From: Alopecurus myosuroides
Taxonomy: Eukaryota; Streptophyta; Magnoliopsida; Poales; Poaceae
Assembly: GCA_028641055.1 (NCBI GenBank)
Contig: CM054057.1
Location: forward strand, 723,193,931 to 723,257,930
Direction: 5' to 3'
Length of the DNA stretch: 64,000 nucleotides
Positions within the stretch are counted from its first letter, which is position 1. Every line of letters starts with the position of its first letter. A program made the position numbers and the translations under genes. Shown here in pieces: positions 54,125 to 64,000 of this stretch. Under the pieces are notes generated by a model, which was not told the DNA's origin, searched no databases, and worked only from the letters and a program-made list of their open reading frames with translations.

Positions 54125-55250
54125 TCAACCGAAGAACTTGAAGTAAGATACATCCGGTTTCTTGCCCGTGAGAATCTCATAGGGAGTCTTGTTCAATATC
54201 TTGCAAAGATATAACCGGTTGGTAGCATGACATGCGGTGGAGACGGCTTTGGCCCAAAAGTTATAGGGAGAGGAGAACTCCGCAATCATAGTCCTAGCCG
54301 CATCCATCAAAGTCTGGTTCTTTCTCTTCGCAACACCATTTTGTTGAGAGGTATAAGGAGTGGAATATTGATGAGCAATGCCTTCTTCACCAAGGAAACC
54401 ATCAACGGTATAGTTCTTGAACTCCGAGCCATTATCACTCCGGATGGCCAATATGGTAGCATTGTGTTGGCGCTCCACTAGAGTGATGAACTCGATGAAT
54501 CTATTTTGAGTCTCACTTTTCCTCTTGAAGAAATACACCCAACAATATCTTGAATAATCATCCACAATCACCAAGGAATACTTCTTTCCTCCGAGGCTAT
54601 CATAGGATAGTGGACCAAATAGATCTAAGTGAATGAGCTCGAGAATTCTTGTGGTGGAGATAGTGGTCTTGGTTGGGTGAAGTTCTCCATGTTGCTTCCC
54701 AAAGGCACAAGATCTACACACACGATCTTTAGCAAACTTAGCCTTGGTTAGTCCTAGAACGTGATTGCCACTTTGGAGGTCATGCAACATTCTCATATTG
54801 GTGTGGTCTAACCGGTGATGCCAAAGCCACCCCACATCAACTTTAGCCATTAGGCATGTCGCAGCACACATGTCTCCTTTAGAAAAGTCCACTACATACA
54901 TGTCGTTCTCAACAAAACCAACAAAGGCTACTTTAAGAGATGTTTCCCAAGTGACAATCACACTCTCTTTATTAAAGAACGAGGTAAAGCCACAATTCGC
55001 AAGTTGAAGAACGAACATCAAGTTATAGCCAAGGGACTCAACAAGGAGAACATTCTCAATTGATAAATCATTTCAGATAACCACCTTGCCTCATCCCAAT
55101 ACCGTAAGCTCGTACTTGTCACCAATAGTAACGCAATTGAGATGAGGTAATGGAGGCTCTGTGTTGCTCATTGCTTCATAGCTTCCGGTCATATGTTGGG
55201 ATGCACCACTATCCACTGTCCATGTACCTGACCCGGAAGCACTTCCCTAC
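54125..55250 (-). pseudogene. Protease and integrase region of SIRE copy 2
   Basis: Protease WTVDSGASQHMTG near 55220 is followed by two TGA stops (about 55095 and 55075, one at a CGA of copy 1). Integrase then continues: HHRLDHTNMRML and CRSCAFG zinc finger (the second His position preserved), LIHLDLFGPL, IRSDNGSEF, NGVAKRKNQTLMD. The last replaces the catalytic Glu block NGVAERKN by NGVAKRKN, so the active-site Glu is lost. Confidence 0.78.
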
Positions 55251-55256
55251 AAGAGA

Positions 55257-57063
55257 TCAATTTCTTGATTTAGGTACCCATCCTTCAATGGGTCCTCTTT
55301 TGTTAGTAACAAGGGTCTTAGGAACCCAAATAGTCCAATGATAATCATCACCATAAGAAATACCAACATATTTAGCATAAACATGTCCATCTCTAGATTT
55401 CATAAGAACATAAGATAGGTTATATTTTCCGGCGAAGTCATTGTGAGTGATGCTCCCCCTAGAGGTATCACAACCCACAATGGCGTTGGTCTCCTTCTCT
55501 TTGTTCACCTCTCCCTCTTTCACAAAGAAAATATTTTGAGAGGGAGAAGTGACACTCTTGGATTTCTTCTTTGACTTGGAAACAAAACCAAGTCCTTCTT
55601 TTCCTTTCTTGGCTCCTTGAGATCTTATGGCATCATTGAGAATTCTCTCTTTCCCTAGAATGTTAGTCATAGTGCAAGAGGTAGGCATGATAAAATGCTA
55701 TTAGAGGAAGATATTACTTGTTTGTTAGATTGTTGAGCTAGAAGCTTGTTCCGAGACTTGGTGAGTTTGTCATGAATTTCTTTAAGAGACATGAACTCCT
55801 TTTCTAGTTTTTTATGATTCTCAACAAGTCCTTCATGAGCTATTCCTAGATTCAACTCTTCTTCTTCAAAGACTTTAAGTAAATCAAGAGATTTTTCATT
55901 TTCTTTCCTAAGCTTGGCAAGAGATTTTTCATTATCTTTCCTAAGCTTGGAAACACTAATAGCATATGTCTCTTGTAGACTAGATAGTCTCTCTTCGAGA
56001 GAGGCTCTCATGGATCTTTCTTTTTCAAGAGCTTTGACTAGTTCATCTTCATGATTCTCATGGCTACTGCCATGGATCTCCAAGGTCATGATGATCTCCT
56101 CCTTCTCATCTATGAGGGAGTTAGCATCATCAAGTTGCCTTAAGAGAGCCTTTACCTTTTCTTTAGTTTCACCTTCGGGACTACATAACCAAGAGCCTAG
56201 ATTCTTGGCCTCCTCATCATCAACAATGTTCTCAACACAATCCAATAATGAGGGAGAGATAATGAAAATAGACTTGGAGGTGGAAGATATTACCGCGGTG
56301 GCTTTTGCCATGAGACATGTAGGTCAGATCGATGCCTTCTAATTGGGGATTCAATAGAGAGACCGACGAAGAAGAAGTTGTAGCTATGGCCTTGGGAAAG
56401 ACCTACGACTTCATCTTCTCCTTCATCTCCGGAGTAGTATGTTTCCATTGTGGGGCCTTCTTGAACATATAGAGCCCTTGGGACTCTTCTAGCGAGGTTC
56501 TTGTTTTGTGGAGCTTTGTTCTTGTCCTTGCGAACAAGCTTCCCTTCATTTTTTTCTCTTAGATCAAAGGGACACTCCTTGACGAAGTGGTTCGCACTTC
56601 CACAATTGAAGCATGTTCTTGGCCGCTCCCCTTTCTTCCTAAAGTTCTTGTTCCTTGAAGGTCTAGGAGCACCGGCCCTGTGAGCCTCACATCTCTTCCA
56701 ATAACCATGCATGGCAAGAGCAATGCACTTATGAGCACCTTTGTATGTATCTTCATAGTCCTCATCATCATCATCCTCATCCACTTCTTCTATCTTAGCA
56801 AACGCCTTAGACTTCAAAGCGAGGTTTGGAGACTTTCCCCCTCCTCTTGAGCGAGCAAGAGCGTCATCCGCGCTCTTGTGAGATAGGGATATTGCTATGA
56901 ACTCACTAGGAACACCAATGGAGTTGAGCGTCATCCGCATTCTAGAGCTAACCTTGGACAATTCGGTTTGGAGGGTTCCAACCGTTTCTTGTAGTTTAGT
57001 TATAGTGTCGGTCATTTTGGCGATTTCCGCACTAGAACCGTCGGGCTCATTTTCATTGAACAT
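55257..57063 (-). pseudogene. Gag of SIRE copy 2 with a large internal deletion
   Basis: ATG at 57063 (MFNENEPDGSSAEIAKMTDT). The frame jumps from TELSKVSSRM directly to LNSIGVPSEFIAISLSHKSA, omitting the roughly 0.85 kb that holds the gag core in copy 1 (about 29365-30212). The zinc knuckle CFNCGSANHFVKECPF and coiled-coil region remain (56311-55667, then 55688-55257 after frameshifts). Without the capsid core it cannot form particles. Confidence 0.8.
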
Positions 57064-57100
57064 TATATTCTTGGGCGTTTAAGCCCTTAGCAAGAGCCGA

Positions 57101-57113
57101 GGCTCTGATACCA
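57101..57113 (-). other. Primer binding site of SIRE copy 2
   Basis: TGGTATCAGAGCC on the minus strand, two bases from the 5' LTR end. Confidence 0.85.
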
Positions 57114-57115
57114 GT

Positions 57116-57780
57116 TGAAAGTGCACTATGGTCAACTAGAGGGGGGTGAATAGGTTGACTACCAATTTTTCTTTTATTTTCTTTTTAATAGGGCAAAGCA
57201 AGATATGATAAGGTTCTCTAGATGTCCATCTAGGTGAGCAACCTATGTGGACAAGATAATATACGCAACGGAAGTAAAACGAAAGGTAGCAAGATAAACC
57301 ACAAGTGTAAACAAGGAGACAAGGATATGATTCCCGTAGTTCCTTCTCAATGAGAAGTACGTCTACGTTGGAGAGGTGGGGAGCCACCTAGGCACTCCTC
57401 AATAGCACGGTTGTGCACACCTTATTCTCCTTGAGCTTCTCCGATCAGGGAGATTCTCGTTTCCACTATGAGGTCGACTTGGAGGCGTTGACCAAACCTT
57501 TACATGAGATCGAGGTCACTCCACAAGCTGGATGGAGGCTCTCAAGCAATCCGTAGCTTCTTGCAACAAGGTGGAAGATACAAGCACAAGATCTACTAAT
57601 GTTTCTAGGCCTCAAGTAGGATTATAGATCTACTAGGTTGTGGTGGATGGATTCGAAATTCCTTTGGTGGAAGTGTGGATCTTGGTCTCCTCTAGCTCTC
57701 CACAAAGTATGGGAGTGAGTGGGTGAGTGGAGAGGGAGATCTAGGTGGGTGAAGCTTTCATTAATGGCTAGGAGAGATAA
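57116..57780 (-). repeat. 5' LTR of SIRE copy 2, truncated in window by a CACTA insertion
   Basis: Matches 43361-44020 closely and stops abruptly at AGGAGAGATAA, where the CACTA terminus starts. The missing LTR part should lie beyond the CACTA element, right of the window. Confidence 0.82.
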
Positions 57781-58020
57781 CACTACAATAAATATGTTGA
57801 TACATGACCCTTTTTTAATGACCATGGATGAACTGGTCATAGGTCCAAGACCATTTTTAATATGTTGGTCATGACATGTTTGGGAGGGACTAAACACATG
57901 ACTTTTTTGCCAAAAAAGTAATGATTTTCTTTAACAAGATGGTCATAGCACATGATACCTGGTGTATGACCCTTTTTTTTGCTTAACTAAGACCAAATTA
58001 ATTGGTCATGCGTTTGTTGG
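57781..58020 (+). repeat. CACTA terminal and subterminal repeats
   Basis: CACTACAA at the tip, then at least seven copies of TGGTCAT or its complement ATGACC(A) within 240 bases in both orientations. Such subterminal repeats are the binding sites of the element's own DNA-binding protein in the En/Spm group. Confidence 0.75.
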
Positions 58021-59128
58021 CTGTGATGCTTTGTATTACTTGGCAGCCACCTCAGCAGGTGGGACACACTGACTTGTGGGGCCCACTGACACGTGGATGT
58101 ACCGATTTTGTGATTGGTATGACAAGTGGGCCATGGTCTCATGTTTTTTTCTCACGTGGCTGTACTGCTATTACAAGTGTGGCACATCGAGCCCAAGCGC
58201 ATAGCCCAGCCCAGCCCAGTGCCCACACTCAGTTTTAAGTCAGCAAAAATAAGCGCTCGCGGGGACTCGAACCCGGACCGCGTTGCTTGCTTCGCATGTA
58301 CGTTACCATTGAGGTGTAGTCGCTATTCGGTTATGTATCCAGAGACGCATTCTTTTATTCTCATCTTATCTGATTTCTAGATCGAGTTAAAGAGAGAGTT
58401 AACTTGTCTGAATCTTAGATCGAAACACCAACTCGTCTGTTCGGAGGCGTGCGAGGCCACCGGCGGCAGGGGAGGCTACCAGCGGCGGGGGAGGCTACCG
58501 GCGGCGTGCGAGGCAACCGGCGGGGGAGGCTACCGGCGGCAACGCTGGAGCGCCTCGGTGCTTACAGGCGGGGGCGGAGGCGGACGACAAAGGCAGAGCC
58601 AAGCGCAGGAGCTGTGCTGGTTGACCTCGCCAGGACAGGAGTGCCTCGCCCTGCTGGTGGCACCCTCGCTCGAAGAACGCCCTGCTGGTGGCCTCTCTCT
58701 GTGACCTGCTGGTGGCCTCCTCTCTCTGGTTTTGCTCATGCTCGAAGAACAGCAGGGTATGCACCCCTCTCCTCTCTCTGGTCTTGTTCCTCTGCTCTTT
58801 CTCTCTTGTTCTCTCTGGTCTAGCTAGAGCCCCCACCTGCACCTGCTACACTGCTTAAATATTAGGAAATTTAAATGTAACAACAAGCATAGATGAAAGT
58901 AATTTAGTGTAATTAAGTAATTAGAGATTTATGGCATAGCTAGGTTTTTTGTTCTTGAGTAATTTATTTAAGTGACATAACTGAATAATAAATCAAAAAT
59001 ATGTTATTGATGTGTTAACTGAAGAATAAAGCAACAGATTTGCATGCTTCTGTTACTGCTATATTTTGTAGTTATGCATTATAATTTGCTAGAATAAAGT
59101 AACAGATTAATTTTGTGGTCTTTGGCAG
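58021..59128 (+). other. CACTA upstream region, no gene
   Basis: Contains a tRNA-like module on the minus strand (58318-58257), a GC-rich tandem array of GGCGGGGGAGGCTACCGGC-like units (58455-58545), CT-rich leader-like DNA (58750-58830) and AT-rich sequence to the transposase ATG. It presumably holds the transposase promoter. Confidence 0.45.
58257..58318 (-). other. tRNA-like module in the CACTA element
   Basis: Minus strand: CCTCAATGGTAACG (A-box-like), then 25-30 bases later CCGGGTTCGAGTCCCCG (B box in a T-arm-like hairpin). A complete cloverleaf is not evident. Confidence 0.35.
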
Positions 59129-62100
59129 ATGGACATAAGTTGGATTATAAAAGGGGTTAGAAAGCTTTCCACTCAACATATCAAGGGACTGGAAGATTTC
59201 AGGCAATTTGTCCGCGCAAGATTTGCCAACGATGCTGCCATTCTTTGTCCATGTTGTCGATGCTTGAACCGTAAAGAATAGACCCAAGGTAGAGTGTAAG
59301 ATCATTTGCTTCTTAATGGGATGGCCAGTACATATGATAGGTGGGTCCACCATGGAGAAAATTTTCTTCAAGAACCTCAACATGGTGAAGATGATGAAGA
59401 GCCACACCATGGTGGTGATGATGACTTTGAGTTTATGGAAAATGTTTTGCAAGATGATGATGGTTTGGACAAAGAGGATGGATATGAAGATGATAGGATT
59501 CCTGACCTATTGAGGGATCTGTACAATTCTGAAGACCATGTTGATGGACAGAAGTCACTATTTGCCGAGGTATTACAGGAGGCTAAGCATGTAGCTGTTG
59601 TAGGGGGAAAATTTTCAAGATTTACCTTCACCGTGAAGTTACTCCACGTCAAGTCTTACTACCGGATTAGCAATGCTGCATTCAACGCAATACTGAATCT
59701 TTTGACCTTGCAATTCCCTAATAGTGGTGTTCCCAAGAATTACGATGAAGCCTTGAGCATAATCCGCAAGTTGGGTCTAGGTTATGTTTCAATACATGTC
59801 TGCCCAAATAATTGTGTCTTGTTTCGGAAGGATTATGCCCTGTGTGACAGCTGCCCCAAATGCAATGCCCCAAGGTGGAAAGATGCCGATGGGAAAAGAT
59901 CGATACCGCAAAAGGTTTTGAGGCACTTTCCTTTGAAAGCAAGGCTGAAGCGGATGTTTCTCTCGGAGAAATCATCAGATGATGTACAATGGCACAAGCT
60001 CAAGCGGCGGCCTGTGGAATATGAGTTGAGCCATCTAGCGGACGGAGAAGCATGGAAAGATTTTGACAAGAAATATCCAAAGTTTGCAGAAGACCCAAGG
60101 AACATAAGACTCGAGCTTGCCACGGATGGCTTTAATCCGTTCGGAAACCAGAGCACGTCATATAGCATGTGGCCAGTTTTTGTGGTGCCCTACAACATGC
60201 CCCCATGGGCATGCATGGATCAGTCCAACTTTATGATGCAGTTGCTTATACCGGGTCCAGAGTCTCCAGGAAAGGATTTCGATGTCTTTATGGAGCCTCT
60301 CGTAGAAGAATTGCTCGATCTTTGGAATGGTGTACCTAATACGTATAGCGCCTTGACTCCTGACAAGAAGTTCACTCTACGTGCTGCAGTCATATGGTGC
60401 ATCCATGATTTTCCAGCACTGCACACTTTGTCGGGGAGGATCACGGCGGGTTATCAGGCATGTGTGCGTTGTGACAAAAACCCTTGCTCAATGAGGACAA
60501 GGAACAAGATTTGCTTCGTTGGGCATCACCGTTTTCTTCCTCGAAACCATGGTTGGCAAAGAAGTACAGAGTTTAATGGTAAGACTGAAACCCGTGACCA
60601 GCCGACAGAATTCAGTAAGGAAGAGCTGAAGCAGCAACTTGAAAAGTTCAAAGATGTCAGACCGGGAAAGCTTGTAAAGAAAAGAAAGCGTGAGGAAGGT
60701 CAATGTTGGGACCGAAGGTCATGTTTGCGGGACTTGGAATACTGGCCTGATCTCAAATTGAGGAATAATCTCGATGTAATGCACATCGAGTAAAATATAT
60801 GTGATAATCTGCTTGGCACATTCCTCAACATTGAAGGAAAGACAAAGGACACTTTGAACTCCAGGCTTGATCTTGAAGACATGGGCATAAGGGAAGAGTT
60901 GCATCTAAGGCCTAAAGGAAAATATTCATTTTAAATGCCACCATCATGGTATACAATGAGTAAAGAAGAAAAACGTGCATTATGTGAGTTCATCAGATCC
61001 GTGAGATTTCCCAATGGTTATGTTGCTAACCTAGCAAAGTGTGTTTCCCCCGATGGATGCAAGCTCCATGGGCTGAAAACTCATGATTGTCACATCCTTC
61101 TCCAAAGGATTTTGCCAACCGCCCTCCGAGGAATCATGCATCATGATATATATGAAGCATATGCTGAGCTGGGAAATTTCTTCAGAGAATTGTGCTGCAA
61201 AACAGTAAAGTTATATGTGCTGAAAAGACTTGAAAAGGAAATCCCAATAATTTTTTGCAAGCTTGAGAAGATCTTCCCTCCGGCCTTCTTCACCGTGATG
61301 GTCCATTTGACCGTGCATTTACCAAAATAAGCAATGCTTAGAGGCCCTGTGCAATATGGCTAGATGTTCCTAGTCGAAAGAAGGCTGCTTACTTGTAAGC
61401 GTTCTATGCGAAACACGGCGAGACCTGAAGGTTCGATTGCTGAAGCCTATGTCGTCGATGAGTGCTTGACATTTTGTTCAAGGTACTTTGATGATGTGGA
61501 AACGAGATGGAATCTCCCAAGCAGAAATAGTGAGAGGGATGATTCACACATTGGTGATGTGTCAGTTTTCAATCATGGTGTGAAATTTATTGGAGGGTCA
61601 AAGTACTTGGAGGTTGATGATGAATATGACAAGATGGTGTGGTTTGTGCTCAGCAGTTGCGCTGAGGTGCAACCATATATAGAGTAAGTTATATTTTTTG
61701 CACTCGTTATATTTTCTCCTTGAGTTGGAAGGAACCCAACTTTTATCACCCACCAGATGTTTTAACTCACTACTCTTTCCTTGGGTTTGCAGGATTTGCA
61801 AGGAAGAGTTGAATAAGCAAGAAAGCCGCATCCCTGTTGATAAAAGGCTTGCCAAGGGATTTGCTAAATGGTTTAAGAATAATGTGAGATCTTTAGCCAT
61901 GGAATCCATTATGACACGATCTTCTTTTTGTGTGTTATTCACCCTGATTTATTTTGTGCGGATTGGCAAGTTGCATGAGGAGAAGAAGGTCAGTGATGAT
62001 CTCTTTGCTTTGGCATGCGAGCCAGATAAGCGAGTAAGAGTGTATTCAACATGTATCGTTGACGGTGTCCGGTACCACACTCTTGACCGTGAGAAAAACA

Positions 62101-62755
62101 GAAAGACACAGAATAGTGGAATAGTCACCGAGGGAGGTCGCGATGGTGAGCCTTTTGACTTCTATGGTCAGCTCAGAAGCATCATACATTTGAAGTACAA
62201 CTCCAGCGGAGGCATGGACCGTTCAGTTTTCTTATTTCGGTGTGACTGGTTCGATCTTAGTGTCAAGAGGAACATCGAATTGAGAGATGATGGACACTTC
62301 AGAAGCATCAACACTGGAATGCTTTTAAGAATGATCCTTTTATTCTGACAACTCAAGAAACAAAGGTTTTCTATGTGCCAGACACCTATTTGCAGGGAAG
62401 TTGGCAAGTTGTGCAAAAGTTCCAGCATAGACACTTCTGGAGTATTAAGGAAACTGAAGTGGAAAAGGGTCCAGGTGGTGGTGGCCTAACATATCAGGAT
62501 GATGATTGTATAGAAGTTCCGGTGCAGACACGTGAAGCCAATGTCCAAACCAGAATGCAAATGGACCGGCAAGAACATGTTCTTGTAGATGCTGCAGTTG
62601 TAGAAGGCATTAAGAAAAAAAGAAAGGTTGTTGTCAATGAACATGAAAGCGAGGATGGAGGAGATGATACTATGTTGCGGTATGCTAGTGATGATGAGAA
62701 AAATAGGACTGGGCATAGAATTCCTGGTTTTGGCATCGATGACGATGAGTAGCAT
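59129..62755 (+). pseudogene. TNP2-type CACTA transposase
   Basis: ATG at 59129 (MDISWIIKGVRKL) opens the transposase-associated domain with CPCCRCLNRK and WVHHGENF. The TNP2 core follows: CPNNCVLFRKDYALCDSCPK, RHFPLKARLKRMF, LATDGFNPFGNQSTSYSMWP, VIWCIHDFPALHTLSGR, GYQACVRCDKNPCS, LDVMHIE. Then DUF4218-like THDCHILLQRILPTALRG and VMVHLTVHLPK, and DUF4216-like DFYGQLRSIIHLKYN and FRCDWFDLSVKRNIELRDDG. An intron (61684 to about 61792) ends TTTGCAG. Stops at about 59279, 59294, 60791, 60932, 61328 and 61361 and a frameshift near 62330 disable it. It would cut and rejoin CACTA termini in the nucleus. Confidence 0.85.
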
Positions 62756-63250
62756 ATGTTCAGGAAGGTAAAAAACATAACTATGCTTCTGGAATTTAGA
62801 TAGTACTAACCTACTGGAATTTCATTGATGTTAGATAGTACTAACCTTTTGGAATTGTATTGCAGCCTGATGCATCTTGTAGTAACTTGATGTCTCCAAG
62901 ATGCGTGTTGCTTGATCAAGATGGATGCCTATTGCACAAGATGGATGCCTGTTGCTTCCTGTAGCTGAAACTTGTAGCTGTCTGTTGGATCTTGTAGTTG
63001 ATGCTTGTTGCTGAAACTTGTAGCTGAATTTCTGGATGAAACTTGTAGTTGAATTTGTAGCGTGTTGTTGAAACTGAATTTGTATTGAATTTGTAGCGTG
63101 TTGTTGAAGCTGAATTTTTGGATGGATCTTGTAGTTGATGCAACAGGTTGTTGTCTGTTGCACAAGGTTGCTTGATGGCACAAGATGGATGTTGCTTGAT
63201 GAATTGCTGTTGAAACTGAATTTATGCTTGCTGTTGAGAAATGACCAAAA
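62756..63250 (+). repeat. Degenerate minisatellite 3' of the transposase
   Basis: From about 62880 to 63150, blocks GAAACTTGTAGCTGAATTT, TTGTAGCGTGTTGTTGAA, CACAAGATGGATG and GATCTTGTAGTTGATGC recur in shuffled order. Minus-strand frames here are simple-sequence by-products (Gln/Asn-rich). Confidence 0.65.
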
Positions 63251-63253
63251 AAA

Positions 63254-63545
63254 GGTTGAGACCTGGGACTCGAACCCAGGACCTAAGGTTCATGCCGATT
63301 GTGTCTTGCCATAAGGATGCACTAGTGATATTGGTAGATAGTGATGTATAACAACTTTTATATATAACTTGCATATTCTCTAAACTCGAACAGATAGTTC
63401 AGGACTGGGACTATAATGGAAAAAAGAGGGTTGAGACCTGGGACTCGAACCCAGGACCTCTAGTTCGAATAGATAGCTCATTTGCACTGGGAGAGATATG
63501 TGATCTTGAAATAGTAGGATGTTTACAGCATTTTATATATAACAT
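63254..63545 (-). repeat. Tandem duplication of a tRNA-like module (period about 175 bases)
   Basis: GGTTGAGACCTGGGACTCGA and the following ACCCAGGACCT occur at 63254 and 63429. Each forms a hairpin (CCTGGG-ACTCGAA-CCCAGG) equal to a tRNA T arm on the minus strand (B box GGTTCGAGTCC). Each is followed by similar AT-rich DNA with TTTATATATAAC. A-box-like segments lie about 40 bases away on the minus strand, but complete cloverleaves are not convincing. Confidence 0.5.
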
Positions 63546-63559
63546 TTTTGTGTGCCAAT

Positions 63560-64000
63560 TCACTTAAAAATAACTAAAATTTAACGGGAGGTTAACAAAA
63601 TGTAAATACTGGAGGAAACACTGAATACTCTAGCATGTTCAAATCCAGAATACTGGAGCAAACAGAAAATACATTGGTTCATTGTAAAACTCACATAACA
63701 CAGAGTACTGGAGCAAACGCAGAACACATTCCATAACACAAACTCACATAGGTTCCATAAACTGACATAGGTTCAAAAGCATAATACTCTAGGCACAAAC
63801 TGACATAGGTTCCATAATTGACAGACACATCACATAAATTAAGAGACAAACATATTACTAACATGACAACCTGACATAAACATCTTGTCAGTTCAAAAGC
63901 ATCAGAGACATGGCTTCAGCTTAAGCTTATTCACACAGCCCCCCACATGGCTTCAGCTTCTTCACAACCAACTTGAGACCTGAAGTGTTCATGAGGGTGC
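63560..64000. repeat. Short dispersed repeats near the window end
   Basis: ACTGGAGCAAAC (63650, 63706), AAACTGACATAGGTTC (about 63758, 63797) and AACTCACATA variants recur. No gene is seen. This may be the 3' end of the second CACTA gene on the minus strand or subterminal sequence. Confidence 0.35.

Larger units (their letters stand above)
43361..57780 (-). mobile_element. SIRE/Maximus-type Copia retrotransposon, copy 2 (reverse; 5' LTR cut by CACTA)
   Basis: On the minus strand the order is 5' LTR (from 57116, interrupted at 57780), primer site, gag, protease-integrase, RT-RNase H, hairpin array, third ORF, 3' LTR (43361-44770). It carries a nested solo LTR (45294-49347). Gag has a large internal deletion, but the RT-containing frame is still open. 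The left flank is GCTTG; the matching duplication would be beyond the CACTA element, outside the window. Confidence 0.88.
57781..64000 (+). mobile_element. CACTA (En/Spm) DNA transposon, left end and transposase gene
   Basis: It begins CACTACAATAAATATG, a canonical CACTA terminus, right after a 3-bp candidate duplication TAA. Subterminal TGGTCAT/ATGACC repeats follow, then a GC-rich upstream region, a TNP2-type transposase gene (59129-62755), and repeat-rich DNA to the window end. The other terminus is outside. Confidence 0.85.

Overview
The window is intergenic plant DNA, almost wall-to-wall transposable elements, of the kind found in large grass genomes. I infer a Poaceae/Triticeae-like source from the mix of families: long-LTR Gypsy, Tat-lineage Gypsy with a second RNase H, SIRE/Maximus-type Copia, CACTA elements and Stowaway MITEs. 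No rRNA, functional tRNA, CRISPR array or bacterial-type operon is present. The only plausible independent host gene is a small secreted-peptide gene at 23768-23977.

Left part (1-22688). Gypsy element A (1-5982) has LTRs of about 4.7 kb but only about 0.8 kb of internal DNA. It sits inside a larger Tat-lineage Gypsy element B (5983-22688), which carries gag, protease, RT, two RNase H domains, integrase, and a multi-exon gene on the opposite strand with its own TATA box. B is also interrupted by a 5.2 kb solo LTR (16395-21556). B's 3' LTR (22197-22688) is followed by the 3' tail of a LINE-like element.

Middle (22689-27731). This holds the peptide gene, a 0.5 kb direct duplication, and the end of a degenerate CACTA-like element. 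That element contains Ulp1-type protease exons and a captured piece of an Aurora-type kinase gene, followed by half of a Stowaway MITE.

Right part (27732-64000). A SIRE-type Copia element (copy 1, plus strand, 27732-39760) is inserted in the MITE with an exact CTCAC target duplication. It carries gag, pol and a spliced third ORF. After 3.6 kb of mixed DNA, including a CACTA ORF, a second SIRE copy lies in inverse orientation (43361-57780 and beyond). It is interrupted by a solo LTR of family A with an exact CACTT duplication. Its 5' LTR is cut by a further CACTA element starting at 57781, whose TNP2-type transposase gene is broken by several stops.

The main non-routine signals are these. (1) A small spliced acidic reading frame lies inside the LTRs of two diverged long-LTR families, with the same splice phase and GC-AG intron. 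(2) GGAGGCTCC hairpin arrays occur at two different places in the SIRE elements, in the LTR and just upstream of the spliced third ORF. (3) An Aurora kinase fragment was captured beside CACTA sequence. (4) tRNA-like A/B-box modules occur inside unrelated transposon classes.
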